From contig JAPXMY010000009.1 of assembly GCA_033808805.1 (NCBI GenBank), positions 21,642-85,641 of the forward strand: DNA of 64,000 bases, written 5' to 3'. The translations under genes were made by a program, and so were the position numbers. The notes under the pieces are model-generated. The model saw nothing but the letters and a program-made list of their open reading frames with translations. It made no database searches and had not been told where the DNA came from. The stretch comes from UBA1783 sp033808805 (GTDB lineage Bacteria > Bacillota_I > Bacilli_A > Erysipelotrichales > Erysipelotrichaceae). The first letter of the stretch is position 1; the number at the start of each line of letters is the position of its first letter. This document shows, piece after piece, positions 35,074 through 45,033 of the stretch.

Positions 35074-35149
35074 ATCCCCCTTTTCTAATCGCTAATCCTC
35101 ATTTTAATCTTACTGTTTAAAGCCAGACAGTTCATTAAAAAAAGTACAC

Positions 35150-35836
35150 TTAATTATTCATTTTATAATCACTTAGCATCTGTATTACAAATTTTATAGC
35201 TGTATCCATGTTCATGGCTCTGCTGCAGATACCTAAAACAACATCATTATGGTAATAACCTGCTTTATGAATGATAGAATCAGCATGTAGTACTATTCCC
35301 ACAGGTATTAATTGACCACTACTGTTTTGATAGTAATACAGATCATTGCAGTATTTATCCAGCAGGTCCTTTTCAATATAATTGTTTAAATCTGCATAGG
35401 CTCCCTGCTGAATAAATAATTCAAAATAGATTTCTTCAGCCATAAAAATATCTAAATCGCTGATAGTAAATAAAGCATTAAGATACTGCAAGGTCTCACT
35501 TTCAGCCTGCTGGTTATTTTCCTGGCCTAATATTAAATCAGCAGTGATATCGACAACCTTGCCCTCCATATCAATGCCTGCTTCTATTAATTTTCTGGCA
35601 AAGACGGTATCGTCACATTCAAAAAACTGGTCATTGCTGTTAACCATCACCACATACATAGCCACATTTTCTTTTCCAAAATTACTGATAAATGAAATCA
35701 GTGAAATGCTGACGGTCACAAGCACAACAATAATTGGAATCTTATAATAATCCCAGATAAACTGTATTTTTTCTTTGTTGCTGTTCATCAATGATATTTT
35801 TTCAATATCTGATTTAAACTGTTTTTTAATGTTCAT
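35150..35836 (-). CDS. Membrane-anchored extracytoplasmic protein of unknown function in the ABC operon
   Basis: 228 residues: a cytoplasmic helix, one membrane span (about 31-50) and an outer domain of about 175 residues rich in Asp/Tyr (DLDIFMAEEIYFELF, GAYADLNNYIEKDLLDKY). The layout resembles a short, tethered piece of an extracellular sugar-binding protein C-terminal lobe, but this is only a resemblance. It overlaps the response regulator stop by 4 nt and precedes the permeases, so it is probably a sensory or binding accessory. Confidence 0.72.
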   Translation of the reverse strand: MNIKKQFKSDIEKISLMNSNKEKIQFIWDYYKIPIIVVLVTVSISLISFISNFGKENVAMYVVMVNSNDQFFECDDTVFARKLIEAGIDMEGKVVDITADLILGQENNQQAESETLQYLNALFTISDLDIFMAEEIYFELFIQQGAYADLNNYIEKDLLDKYCNDLYYYQNSSGQLIPVGIVLHADSIIHKAGYYHNDVVLGICSRAMNMDTAIKFVIQMLSDYKMNN

Positions 35837-37407
35837 TGTTTATTCTCTTCTTTTTCATTACGCCAATAGTAAGGACTTGAACCTACCATCTTATGAAAGA
35901 CAGTTGAAAAATATGAAATGTTCAAATAACCTACATAGGAAGCAATTTCACTGACTGACATTGTCGTAGAAAGAAGCAATCTTTTCGCCTCTTCAATTCG
36001 CAGCTGATTAATATATTCTCTTAAATTGATACCCATCTTGTTTTTAAATAGTTTTGACAGATAGTTTGGAGTCACAAAAGCTACAGCTGCTACATCTTCA
36101 CGGTCGATATTTTCTCGATAGTTATCATTAACATATTTAATGGCTCTGGCCATAACATTTTCTGATTCATATTTCTTATGCAGTTTGTCCTGCTGCAGTT
36201 GAAACAAGGCGTCACAGTAAGCCAATAGACCACTTTTATCTTTTTCCGATTTATCATCAAGTTTCATTAAACCTTCATCCATAAATACCGTATTTGTTGA
36301 AAATCCATTGTCATTAAAATAAACAATAAATATATTGATCAGGTTTTTACGGAAGTTTATCAATTCTTCAGGATCATTATTTAATTTATCTATTAAAATT
36401 CGGATATATTCATGATAGCCTTCAAAATCACGTTTTTTCAAATACCAGAGTACCTGATCCTGTTTAAGCTTGTTTCTTTGACCTATGTACTGACTGATAT
36501 CCTGATTTTGAAACATTATGGCTCCGGCACTGTAGCGAACTTTTCTAATCTTGCTGTAAAGATCTTTAACAATATCAGAAACCTGATAGAACTGAAATGG
36601 ATTGCTGATAATTATTACTGGACGTAAAGAATAATTATCTTCACAAAAGCCAATCAGATTCTGACATCTCTGATACATTTCTTCATCTGGCTGGTTTCCT
36701 CTGACAAAACAGATTGACCAGATAAAACGATCATCTGTATTTACAACAGTATATCCTGAACCAACATAGTCCATCAGCGCTTCATTATGAGCCTTCTCCA
36801 GAGTGAAAATTAACATTTCCTTGCTCCAGGTTTTGATAATAGCTTCAGTAATATCTGAACAGCTGAAGACAATTCTCCAATAGCTTGAAGCATCAAAATC
36901 AACTTTATGATAGCCTAGTGAAGCATCAACCATATCTTTATTTCTACCCAAAACACCATCACAGGCTTGACGGAATACCAGCGAAAGTATTGCCTCATAC
37001 TGAACCTGTGTTCTTGATGGTTTGACTGCTTTTTTACTTTTAACCCTGGCCACCATTTCCTGAATACATGTTTTAACTTCATCCAGTTCTAAAGGTTTTG
37101 TCAAATAGCGGGTTACACCATATTGAATCGCAATCTTGGCATATTCAAATTCTTCATAGCAGGTTAAAAAAGAAAACTCAATATCATATTTTTTCTCAGC
37201 AACATACCTGAGCACTTCAATACCATCAGTTATCGGCATTCCAATATCACATAAAATTAAATCAGGTTTTTCATTATCGATAATCTGCTTGGCCATTTCC
37301 CCATTGTATGCTCTCAAAAGTTCTGATATACCTAATTGTTGCCAGTTTAATTGACTTTGAATAACATCAATAGTAGAAATATCATCATCACATACCAGTA
37401 GTTTCAT
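35833..37407 (-). CDS. YesN-type response regulator with AraC DNA-binding domain
   Basis: 524 residues: receiver domain with Asp54 (LILCDIGMP) and Lys in TKPLE, a 270-residue middle region, and a C-terminal pair of AraC helix-turn-helix units (DREDVAAVAFVTPNYLSKLF and MSVSEIASYVGYLNISYFS). It would activate the sugar import genes on phosphorylation by the histidine kinase encoded just upstream, whose gene it overlaps by 20 nt. Confidence 0.93.
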   Translation of the reverse strand: MKLLVCDDDISTIDVIQSQLNWQQLGISELLRAYNGEMAKQIIDNEKPDLILCDIGMPITDGIEVLRYVAEKKYDIEFSFLTCYEEFEYAKIAIQYGVTRYLTKPLELDEVKTCIQEMVARVKSKKAVKPSRTQVQYEAILSLVFRQACDGVLGRNKDMVDASLGYHKVDFDASSYWRIVFSCSDITEAIIKTWSKEMLIFTLEKAHNEALMDYVGSGYTVVNTDDRFIWSICFVRGNQPDEEMYQRCQNLIGFCEDNYSLRPVIIISNPFQFYQVSDIVKDLYSKIRKVRYSAGAIMFQNQDISQYIGQRNKLKQDQVLWYLKKRDFEGYHEYIRILIDKLNNDPEELINFRKNLINIFIVYFNDNGFSTNTVFMDEGLMKLDDKSEKDKSGLLAYCDALFQLQQDKLHKKYESENVMARAIKYVNDNYRENIDREDVAAVAFVTPNYLSKLFKNKMGINLREYINQLRIEEAKRLLLSTTMSVSEIASYVGYLNISYFSTVFHKMVGSSPYYWRNEKEENKQ

Positions 37408-39100
37408 CTTCTTCCTCCATAACAGGGATCAGCATTTCCACATGAGCTCCCTTATCGCTGTTTGATAGTCGTAACAAGTCATTACGACGATAAATTAAAT
37501 TTAAAGTATATCGGACATTAGTCAATCCCAGATGTTCTTTGGTAAACAGTTCCTGCTCACTTATTTCCTCCAGTTTTTCTAGAATCTCTTCTGTAAAACC
37601 AGGACCATTATCCTCTTCTACTAACCTTACACCCTTAAAACCATCAAACTCAACAAATTCTCCGGTTATTTTTATGACCATCGTATTTACCAGTGTCATA
37701 GCATGTTTAAATGAGTTTTCCACCAGTGAGAACAAGGTTAAATATGGTATATTGATATTTTTAATTTCCTCAGGACAATCATAGATTATTTCAATACTCT
37801 TAGGAAAGCGAATTTTCTGCATTTTTACGTAGTTGTCAATATGTTCAAGTTCCTCACCAATAGTTGTCCAATCAGAAGAGGTATGTAACATATATCTGGT
37901 AAACTTGGCAAAGGCCGAAATATAGCTGCGCATTGTTTCCGGTTTAGCCGTATAGGTCATATTGCTGATAGTTGTTATACCATTCAAAAAAGTATGTGGT
38001 TTCATCTGGGCTCTAAGCATCTTCAGATAGTTTTCTTCTCTTTTGAGCTTTTCGTCATACTTTTCAATCGTTAAAGTTCCAATTTTTTCACTCATTTCAT
38101 TAAAACTGGTGAACAGATCTTCAAATTCGCTGCTTCTAGCTGAGGCTATATCTAAGCGATAGTCTAAATTTGATAGTGAAAGCTGACGATTGGCTTCAAA
38201 TAGCTGCTGTGTCGGCTTACTGACTTTATTTACTATAAAGTAATAAAGAAAAATAGCTAAAATAATACAGCCAGCACTGACCAGAATTAAAAATATAAAT
38301 GAAAAACTCCAGGTTTTCCAGGCTGGTACCGGTTTAGTAATGTAAACTATCTGGGCATCAGCATATTGTTGCTCATCAATTGAAACCGCATAGCCTTCAA
38401 CAAAATCATTATCATTTTCAGCACTGTCAAGCAGATATTCTAACTCTTTATCACCAAATAGATAAAAACATCTTTCCGAATTAACGATAAATCCGCTTTC
38501 ATTATCAATGGTGTCATCATGACCATAATATAATTCAATATCACTGACCACTCCTACTACATAACGCCCCAGACGGACTGCCTTATAATAAAAACCATGA
38601 TTGCTGATTTCTATCAGCTGCCAGCTGGGGTCTGAAACAGAACTGGTGTTATTAGCACTGTTTATTCTTAAATATAGTTTCAGATAATAGGTCATTTCTG
38701 TTGTAACATAACCGTTATTGTAGTATAGATAAATATCATTTTCCGGATCAAGAATGAACATTGCTGTAATGTCGGATGATGAAATTATTTTTAAAGTGAT
38801 AGCTTCACCAATTTTACGATTCTGATTATAATCCATCGGTGTTGCCCCTTTGCGGACATCTACACTGTTATAGAGAGTCGATGATAAATCATAGATATGT
38901 TCATACATACTGTATAGACGACTGTCAGTATTATGTGTCCATTGCTCAACGATACTGTTATTACTGTTTAAAATTGTCTGACCTAAGATGTTTCTATAGG
39001 TAAAAAAGGTCACAAGAAAAAACAAAACAGACGACGCCAGTATGCTTATCAGTAGAATCAACACTCTATTTATCCATGATTTATTCATATTTACCCACAC
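37388..39100 (-). CDS. YesM-type sensor histidine kinase
   Basis: 570 residues: two membrane spans (about 12-32 and 285-305) around an extracellular sensing domain, a HAMP linker, a His_kinase domain with the phosphorylated His in QMKPHTFLNG, and an ATPase domain with NSFKHA and DNGPGF. It probably senses the transported sugar or its loaded binding protein. The GTG at 39098-39100 and the ATG at 39086-39088 are both possible starts. A terminator-like hairpin separates it from the binding-protein gene. Confidence 0.92.
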   Translation of the reverse strand: MWVNMNKSWINRVLILLISILASSVLFFLVTFFTYRNILGQTILNSNNSIVEQWTHNTDSRLYSMYEHIYDLSSTLYNSVDVRKGATPMDYNQNRKIGEAITLKIISSSDITAMFILDPENDIYLYYNNGYVTTEMTYYLKLYLRINSANNTSSVSDPSWQLIEISNHGFYYKAVRLGRYVVGVVSDIELYYGHDDTIDNESGFIVNSERCFYLFGDKELEYLLDSAENDNDFVEGYAVSIDEQQYADAQIVYITKPVPAWKTWSFSFIFLILVSAGCIILAIFLYYFIVNKVSKPTQQLFEANRQLSLSNLDYRLDIASARSSEFEDLFTSFNEMSEKIGTLTIEKYDEKLKREENYLKMLRAQMKPHTFLNGITTISNMTYTAKPETMRSYISAFAKFTRYMLHTSSDWTTIGEELEHIDNYVKMQKIRFPKSIEIIYDCPEEIKNINIPYLTLFSLVENSFKHAMTLVNTMVIKITGEFVEFDGFKGVRLVEEDNGPGFTEEILEKLEEISEQELFTKEHLGLTNVRYTLNLIYRRNDLLRLSNSDKGAHVEMLIPVMEEEDETTGM

Positions 39101-39126
39101 AATCTACCTTTACATTATAGCAATAA

Positions 39127-39152
39127 AAACAGGCAGTTATCTACCTGTTTCT
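39127..39152 (-). terminator. Terminator after the solute-binding protein gene
   Basis: AAACAGG (39127-39133) pairs with CCTGTTT (39144-39150); on the minus strand it is followed by TTTTTATT. It would let the binding protein be made in excess of the downstream regulators and permeases. Confidence 0.7.
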
Positions 39153-39174
39153 ATTTTATGCTTATTGAATCGAA

Positions 39175-40668
39175 TTACTGATTAGCTTTCAGCCACTCAT
39201 CAACCTGAGCCTGATAATCACTAATAATCTTATCAATACCAGCCGCTTCCAGAGCTGCTAAAAACTTAGGGTATTCAACTGCTGGATCAACATCACCGTA
39301 CATCAAGACCTTGCTATACTGTTCGACAACGTTGTTGACAGCTGTTACTTCGTTCATAACATTGGTAGTTACAGGTGTAAATCCATATAGAGGTGGAACC
39401 CATGCATTTTCCATTAACACTTTACCATACTCAGTATCTGAACCGCTGATACCTTCATCGCCTTCAAATGGCAAGGCCTGGAATCCGTTACCGATCATAC
39501 CGCAAGAATACAGACAGTTATATGGAATTGAGTTGAAATCCAAACCTTCTGGATAGCTTACCAAAGTACGGTCTTCATTCCAGACATAGTCCTGTCCTTC
39601 AGCACCATAGATTAGAGTTAACCAGACATATGGATCTGTATACAGCAGGTTCATAAAACGAGCTGCATATTCAGGATGTTTACAGGTATAAGAGATACCA
39701 ATACCCAGTGTATCGGTTGACAAGTCATCGATACCGATTGTAACAGCTCCAAATGTAGCACCATAGGTATTTTGGTTGGTAAACATTTTAGCAATGCCTG
39801 GAGCATCTGCTGAGTGTCCCATAATAACACCCTTACTGCTTCCACCCATTACAACTGCATCATGGCTTAAGGTATTGTTAGAACCTTCTGGGTCTGCATA
39901 ACCTTTCTGACGGAATTCATAAGCTTTTTCGATAGCTGATTTGAAAGCATCAGATGCATAGTAGTTAATTAACTGAGTACTTTCTCCAACAGTAGCGGCA
40001 AAATTTCCAACTACTGAAGTATGAGTTTTGAAGTTGTAAAGTCTGTTGAACTGATCACAGTATACCAAAAAATATTCATTAGGATAGACCTTTTTCAATT
40101 CAGCCAGAGCATCACCTAAAGAATCAATATCATTAATTTTTGATACATCGACTCCTGCAGCTTCTACTAGAGTTTTGTCATATACCCATTTCCAGTCCAA
40201 TACTGTTCCGAAATAACGTGGCATCATATAGGTATGTCCAGCAAGCTTACCACTGCCGATAACATTACCAATAAGTTCTACTGCTCCTTTTAGTTCATTG
40301 TCAAGATAAGGATCAAGATTGACCAGATATCCTGAATCAACAAACTGAGCTAAAGTAAAGACCTGAATTAAGTCAGGTGAATCATCACCAGGACTTGATA
40401 GTTCCATTGGTATGTTCTGTAAATAATCACCAATTGAAGTAATTGTCAAATCTAAAACATAATCTGTTTCACCTAATTCTTCCTTCAGATATCTGTTGAT
40501 TTCATCTTCAACAGTCTGAACAGCTTCATTAGCTGGAACTATAAACAATGTTGACATATTAAGTTTTAGAACATAAGGTTCATCACCCTCTTTTTCTGTC
40601 TTCTTACAACCGAATAAGCCAGTCAGAAGAAGTAGAGTGGTTAATAAAACTAACAAAGATTTTTTCAT
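39175..40668 (-). CDS. Extracellular solute-binding lipoprotein (CUT1 sugar ABC)
   Basis: 497 residues: signal peptide with lipobox Cys21 (LFGCKK), then a two-lobe family 1 solute-binding protein of the LplA type, ending EAAGIDKIISDYQAQVDEWL, the common C-terminal sequence of this group. It captures the sugar outside the cell and passes it to the LplB/LplC permeases. GGGAGG precedes the ATG. It is the first gene of a 10-gene minus-strand cluster reaching 28855. Confidence 0.93.
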   Translation of the reverse strand: MKKSLLVLLTTLLLLTGLFGCKKTEKEGDEPYVLKLNMSTLFIVPANEAVQTVEDEINRYLKEELGETDYVLDLTITSIGDYLQNIPMELSSPGDDSPDLIQVFTLAQFVDSGYLVNLDPYLDNELKGAVELIGNVIGSGKLAGHTYMMPRYFGTVLDWKWVYDKTLVEAAGVDVSKINDIDSLGDALAELKKVYPNEYFLVYCDQFNRLYNFKTHTSVVGNFAATVGESTQLINYYASDAFKSAIEKAYEFRQKGYADPEGSNNTLSHDAVVMGGSSKGVIMGHSADAPGIAKMFTNQNTYGATFGAVTIGIDDLSTDTLGIGISYTCKHPEYAARFMNLLYTDPYVWLTLIYGAEGQDYVWNEDRTLVSYPEGLDFNSIPYNCLYSCGMIGNGFQALPFEGDEGISGSDTEYGKVLMENAWVPPLYGFTPVTTNVMNEVTAVNNVVEQYSKVLMYGDVDPAVEYPKFLAALEAAGIDKIISDYQAQVDEWLKANQ

Positions 40669-40720
40669 TATTAATATTCCTCCCTATAATGAGTATCCTC
40701 TATTCTTATTAAAACATACC

Positions 40721-40749
40721 CATATATTCTATTCTTTAAAAAATGTCAT
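40721..40749 (-). promoter_or_regulatory. Candidate promoter of the sugar ABC cluster
   Basis: On the minus strand ATGACA (40749-40744) and TATATG (40726-40721), 17-nt spacer, about 55 nt before the binding-protein start. I see no cre-like palindrome here. Confidence 0.45.
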
Positions 40750-40908
40750 CTTGTTTTCAAAAATAAAAGCATTTTTTAATAAATTTAAGTTGGTTTAAAT
40801 ATATCACTTGTTAATCTTTGAAATTAATGACACTTTTTTAATACTTTTTACTTTTACCTTCAATCTATAATAAGATTGTTAGATATTTTAAAAGAAAGGA
40901 TGATAATC

Positions 40909-41706
40909 ATGTCAACACAACATGTTAAATTCAGATGTCCTTCACTGGTCAGCAACGGTGAATTCTATATCCATCTACCTGAAAAGGAACCTCCATTTTT
41001 CATGTCTGATAACATTCACTATCAAAGGCCAACAAAAACACTGATCTTGCTTCATGGTTACAGCGGTGACTGTACAGACTGGCTTTATAATTCACCGGCT
41101 GCTGATTTTAGTCTCAAGTATAATCTGGCTGTCGTTATGCCAAGTGGTGGACTGAACTTCTATGTCGATAATAAAGCCACTGGACGGCAGTATGGCAAAT
41201 TTATCGGTGAAGATCTGATTAAATATCTGCGTGATACCTATGGACTGGCAAATAATGCTGCAGACACCTTTATTGGAGGCGCTTCAATGGGTGGTTTTGG
41301 CGCTTTACATACAGCCTTGATGTATCCGGAAACCTTTGCTGGAGTTATCGCACTGTCATCAGCTTTAATTATCCACCAGCTGAAAGATATGAAACCTGAG
41401 ATGAAAGATCCGGTAATGGCAAATTATGAATATTATGTTGCTACTTTTGGCGATTTAAGGAATGCTGAAAACAGTGATCATAATCCTGAATTTCTTTATC
41501 TGAAAAATAAAAAAGCTGGAAAATCTCTTCCTAAAATATATCTGGCCTGTGGAAATAAGGATTTTCTATTGAAACCTAATCAAAAGATGAGAGATTTTCT
41601 AATCAGTCAGGATGCTGATTTCATCTATGCAGAAGAAGATGGTCAACATAATTGGGATTTTTGGACTCCCCACACCTACAAAGGTATTGAATATTTACTG
41701 AAATAA
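40909..41706 (+). CDS. Putative esterase (esterase D / tributyrin esterase-like)
   Basis: 265 residues from ATG 40909 (AAAGAAAGGA upstream). LLHGYSGD (48-55) and GASMGG with Ser126 mark the alpha/beta hydrolase esterase family that includes S-formylglutathione hydrolase, EstA and feruloyl-type esterases; the acid is in GNKDFLL and His in GQHNWDFW. No signal peptide, so it acts on imported esters. A TATAAT at 40866-40871 lies upstream. Twenty-one nt separate it from the carboxylesterase gene. Confidence 0.9.
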   Translation: MSTQHVKFRCPSLVSNGEFYIHLPEKEPPFFMSDNIHYQRPTKTLILLHGYSGDCTDWLYNSPAADFSLKYNLAVVMPSGGLNFYVDNKATGRQYGKFIGEDLIKYLRDTYGLANNAADTFIGGASMGGFGALHTALMYPETFAGVIALSSALIIHQLKDMKPEMKDPVMANYEYYVATFGDLRNAENSDHNPEFLYLKNKKAGKSLPKIYLACGNKDFLLKPNQKMRDFLISQDADFIYAEEDGQHNWDFWTPHTYKGIEYLLK

Positions 41707-41727
41707 CAAAAGGAGATGATAAATAAT

Positions 41728-43317
41728 ATGACAGATTTTGAAAAAGCAAAAGTCCTTGTCAAACAGGGATGGTTACAGGGATATGTTGATGGAAAAGTAA
41801 AAATATTTAAAGGTATTCCTTATGCCGCCCCTCCAGTAGGCAGTCTGCGTTTTAGACAACCTGCTGATCCAGGAAGATGGAAAGGGGTTCGCAAGGCTAC
41901 TCAATATAGTGCCGCTGCTATCCAGCATGTTATGGAACAGGCCGATTTACCAGCCAATGTCCATGGAGTACCACAATTTTTAGCTCCTTCTCAATATGAA
42001 GAAGATTGCCTTTATCTAAATGTCTGGACTCCTGCTAAAAGTGCTGATGATAAACTTCCGGTCTTTATCTGGATTCATGGAGGTGGTATGGTGGCTGGCA
42101 GTGGTTGTGAGGTAGTCTGTGAAGGAATTGGACTAGCCAAAAGAAAAGACATGGTTGTTGTTACTATCAACTACCGCTTAGGTTTCTTCGGTTTCTTTGC
42201 TCATCCTGAACTGACAGAAGAAGCTGATGGCACCAGTGGCAACTATGCCCTATACGATATGAGAAAAGCCTGCCTGTGGGTTAAGGAAAACATTGCCAGT
42301 TTTGGTGGTGACCCAGAACGTATCATTGTGGCCGGTCAATCAGGAGGAGCAGCTGGTACCGGAGTATTACATGCCTCTCCACTGATGAAAGATGTAATTC
42401 AGCGAGTTTCTATTGAAAGTGGTCCAATCTACTGGGGATTTATGCAGCCAGGGCCAAGAGAAAATATGGAAAAACTTGGTCAGGAATATATGGAATACAT
42501 AAACTGTGACAGCATTGAAAAACTGCGTCAGATAGATGGATGGCAGCTGTTTGAAAAGTATCAGCAGTTCACTAAGGATAAGGGAATAAGACACTTTGGT
42601 TTTACTTTCTGTGTTGACGGTCACTTCTTACCTAAACCATATTCTGAAATCATGGAAAATGGAGAGTTCAATAATTTTGATGTTTTGATGGGTTCATGTG
42701 CTCAGGAGTTTCCAGTTATCAATCCAAAAGATTACAGCGTGAAACAATATCTGGAATATTTGGATAAAGAGTTTGCTGATAATGCAGAAAATATGAAGAA
42801 ATGGTATCCGGCAGAAAATGCCATCCAGGCAGCTAAACAGTTAAGTACCATCGCTTCAGATATTATGCTGCTGGGAAGTGCCAAAATTGGTGAATTTGCT
42901 CATAAAAATAATCATAATGCCTACATCTGGCTGATGAGTAAAGAAAATGAAACTCAAAGAGGCAAAGATGAAGGATCTCCTCACTGTGCTGAAATGCCAT
43001 ATCTGTTTGGCAGGGTTGACACTGGCGAAAGAAATCCATTCTTCCCATATCATTGGGTTGGTGCTGATTATGATTTTATGGAACTTATTCAAAACTACTG
43101 GTATAACTTCGCCGCAACCGGTAATCCCAATGGAGAAAATCTTCCACAGTGGAAAAAATATTCCGAAAAATTTGACATTATCAACCTGAACAATAACAGT
43201 GCCATGATTGATAAAGATACACAGGGAAAATATCATTATTATTACGACAAACTAACAAGCTGCAATTACCGTGTTGAATTGTTTGGCTTTCCAAAGTTTT
43301 CTCCCAAAGAAAAATAG
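41728..43317 (+). CDS. Type B carboxylesterase
   Basis: 529 residues from ATG 41728; AGGAG at 41711-41715 abuts the alternative ATG at 41716, so the later start is preferred. EDCLYLNVWTP, the oxyanion HGGGMVAG (117-124) and GQSGGAAG with Ser205 are the carboxylesterase/para-nitrobenzyl esterase signatures; the catalytic His is in PHCAEMPYLFG. Cytoplasmic. Forms a two-gene operon with the esterase before it. Confidence 0.92.
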   Translation: MTDFEKAKVLVKQGWLQGYVDGKVKIFKGIPYAAPPVGSLRFRQPADPGRWKGVRKATQYSAAAIQHVMEQADLPANVHGVPQFLAPSQYEEDCLYLNVWTPAKSADDKLPVFIWIHGGGMVAGSGCEVVCEGIGLAKRKDMVVVTINYRLGFFGFFAHPELTEEADGTSGNYALYDMRKACLWVKENIASFGGDPERIIVAGQSGGAAGTGVLHASPLMKDVIQRVSIESGPIYWGFMQPGPRENMEKLGQEYMEYINCDSIEKLRQIDGWQLFEKYQQFTKDKGIRHFGFTFCVDGHFLPKPYSEIMENGEFNNFDVLMGSCAQEFPVINPKDYSVKQYLEYLDKEFADNAENMKKWYPAENAIQAAKQLSTIASDIMLLGSAKIGEFAHKNNHNAYIWLMSKENETQRGKDEGSPHCAEMPYLFGRVDTGERNPFFPYHWVGADYDFMELIQNYWYNFAATGNPNGENLPQWKKYSEKFDIINLNNNSAMIDKDTQGKYHYYYDKLTSCNYRVELFGFPKFSPKEK

Positions 43318-43324
43318 TTAGTTG

Positions 43325-43360
43325 AAATTAAAGGAACTTCAATGAAAGTTCCTTTAATTT
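43325..43360. terminator. Bidirectional intrinsic terminator
   Basis: A 15-bp perfect stem (43325-43339 with 43346-43360) and 6-nt loop, shared by the carboxylesterase and the converging GH13 gene. Confidence 0.88.
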
Positions 43361-45024
43361 TATTGATTGATAGAAACATTAATATTATATTCTTCTTTAT
43401 TAAAATCAACTTCTAAACTGGCTATTCCATAACCGTTTTTCCAAGTAATAGTCATTTCACTATTATCTACAGTTACTTCTATCTTTGCATCGTTGCCAAA
43501 TATTGGACAATTGTTTCGTAATTTCAACATTTCCAACTGTTTTTTAACAACATCTTTATTTAAGGCATCTTCAATATTTTCTAAAGAAAGATTTGTTCTA
43601 TTTATTTCCTTATGACCGCCGACTCCGGCTTTTTTTAAGGCTTGATAATCATTTTTACCAGCGAATAAATCCAGATACCAGATTTGAGGTTTGCCAGGAG
43701 TAAACAGTTGAAGAGCTCTGGAAATAAGAAGACGATTTTCATCTTCTCCCAAGGCACTGAAGTATGTGGCATTAACCTGATAGTAGACATTTTTTGCCCC
43801 ATGGAGATCTTTAACATGACCTCCACGACTAACAACTGTATCGATAAGTCTTTGAATATCCTCTTCTGGCAGTAACCCTTTTAAATCAAGCAGTGGAATA
43901 CCATCATGACAACCCAGCATATTGACTGTCTGAATTTTATTTTCAATTACTTCATCGACCCATTTTTTAAGATAATAACCATTTTTGCGGATAAAGGCAT
44001 CTATTATCAGTCCCGGCAGGAAAAAATCATAAACCAGATATCCTTTTTCTGATAATACCTTATAGGTCTTTTCGCCATAACTGGCATGAATTTCCGGCAG
44101 TAAAGTCAGTCCATACCCCAAAGCAATATCATCTACCTGCTTTAATATTTGCCAGGTTGCCGGCTCATTTAAGAAGTTTCTTTCACCCACCTCTTTTGGT
44201 CCATAGGCAAAAGCGTCCAGACGGACAATTGAAACGCCATAGTCTGCCAGTTTTTTTAAGGTGTCACGATAATATTCCCATACCAGTGGTGATTTGATAT
44301 TTAAATCCATCTGTCCCAGATAACTTCTGTTGGCATTTAAATAATCTTTTATCTTATCTTCATAATCAGGCCAGGCTGATAAATCTATTTCTTTTTTTTC
44401 ATCCAGGGCTTTATTTACAATTTTACTTATTTCTACAGCTGTACCATATTGTAATCCCAGCTCTTTGACTAGATGAAGCGGGTCAACTTTATTGTAGATA
44501 ACCTGCTGATAGAAGGTATTCCAATATGGAACATCCTGTCCATCAGGAAAGCGAACCATCAGAATAGGCAAGCCTTCCTTACGGAAAAACATATTTTTGA
44601 GATATTTTTCATCTGGAATAATATAGCCTTCTTCACCCATCTTTCCACAGCCAGCCCAGAACTTGTTCCAATCAATAAAGAAATCACGATATCTGGAGTT
44701 ATCACCATATTTAATGATGTCCTGAAATTGAGGTGATAGCACAGAAATATGATTGAGAATGAAGTCCAGTTTTAAATCGATATTTAATTTCTGCAGTTTT
44801 TCTATATCCTTTTTATCAGCCAGAGTTTCACTGATTTCATAATCAATCAAAGAAAAGCCTCGGTCCAGGTCCGTATTGAAAACACTTGGCAGAATATAAA
44901 ACGACTCAAAGACATCTTTAAACTCTTGTTTTTCCAGTAAAGAAACGGTATCACTTAATCTACCACCAATACTATCAGGATAGCCGTTGAGCATTGGCCC
45001 TATTTTCATTTTTCTTTTTTCCAT
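43360..45024 (-). CDS. GH13 subfamily 18 glycoside phosphorylase (sucrose phosphorylase-like)
   Basis: 554 residues. The amylase-fold motifs are LDFILNHIS, IVRLDAFAYG (nucleophile Asp270), LLPEIHASYG (acid/base Glu311) and MLGCHDGIPLLD (Asp374); the GVRLSDT-like start and EVGERNFLNEP are characteristic of GH13_18, which cleaves sucrose, sucrose-6'-phosphate, glucosylglycerate or glucosylglycerol with phosphate to give glucose 1-phosphate. Cytoplasmic. It is the last gene of a five-gene minus-strand operon with esterases and a kinase. Which glucoside is used cannot be read from sequence. Confidence 0.88.
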   Translation of the reverse strand: MEKRKMKIGPMLNGYPDSIGGRLSDTVSLLEKQEFKDVFESFYILPSVFNTDLDRGFSLIDYEISETLADKKDIEKLQKLNIDLKLDFILNHISVLSPQFQDIIKYGDNSRYRDFFIDWNKFWAGCGKMGEEGYIIPDEKYLKNMFFRKEGLPILMVRFPDGQDVPYWNTFYQQVIYNKVDPLHLVKELGLQYGTAVEISKIVNKALDEKKEIDLSAWPDYEDKIKDYLNANRSYLGQMDLNIKSPLVWEYYRDTLKKLADYGVSIVRLDAFAYGPKEVGERNFLNEPATWQILKQVDDIALGYGLTLLPEIHASYGEKTYKVLSEKGYLVYDFFLPGLIIDAFIRKNGYYLKKWVDEVIENKIQTVNMLGCHDGIPLLDLKGLLPEEDIQRLIDTVVSRGGHVKDLHGAKNVYYQVNATYFSALGEDENRLLISRALQLFTPGKPQIWYLDLFAGKNDYQALKKAGVGGHKEINRTNLSLENIEDALNKDVVKKQLEMLKLRNNCPIFGNDAKIEVTVDNSEMTITWKNGYGIASLEVDFNKEEYNINVSINQ

Positions 45025-45033
45025 GGTCCCTCC

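Noticed and set aside
40669..40908. CcpA cre site in the divergent spacer before the sugar ABC operon
   Set aside because: No sequence close to the cre palindrome was found by eye.
42856..43236. Minus-strand frame of 126 codons inside the carboxylesterase gene
   Set aside because: Antisense to a conserved enzyme, no start signals.
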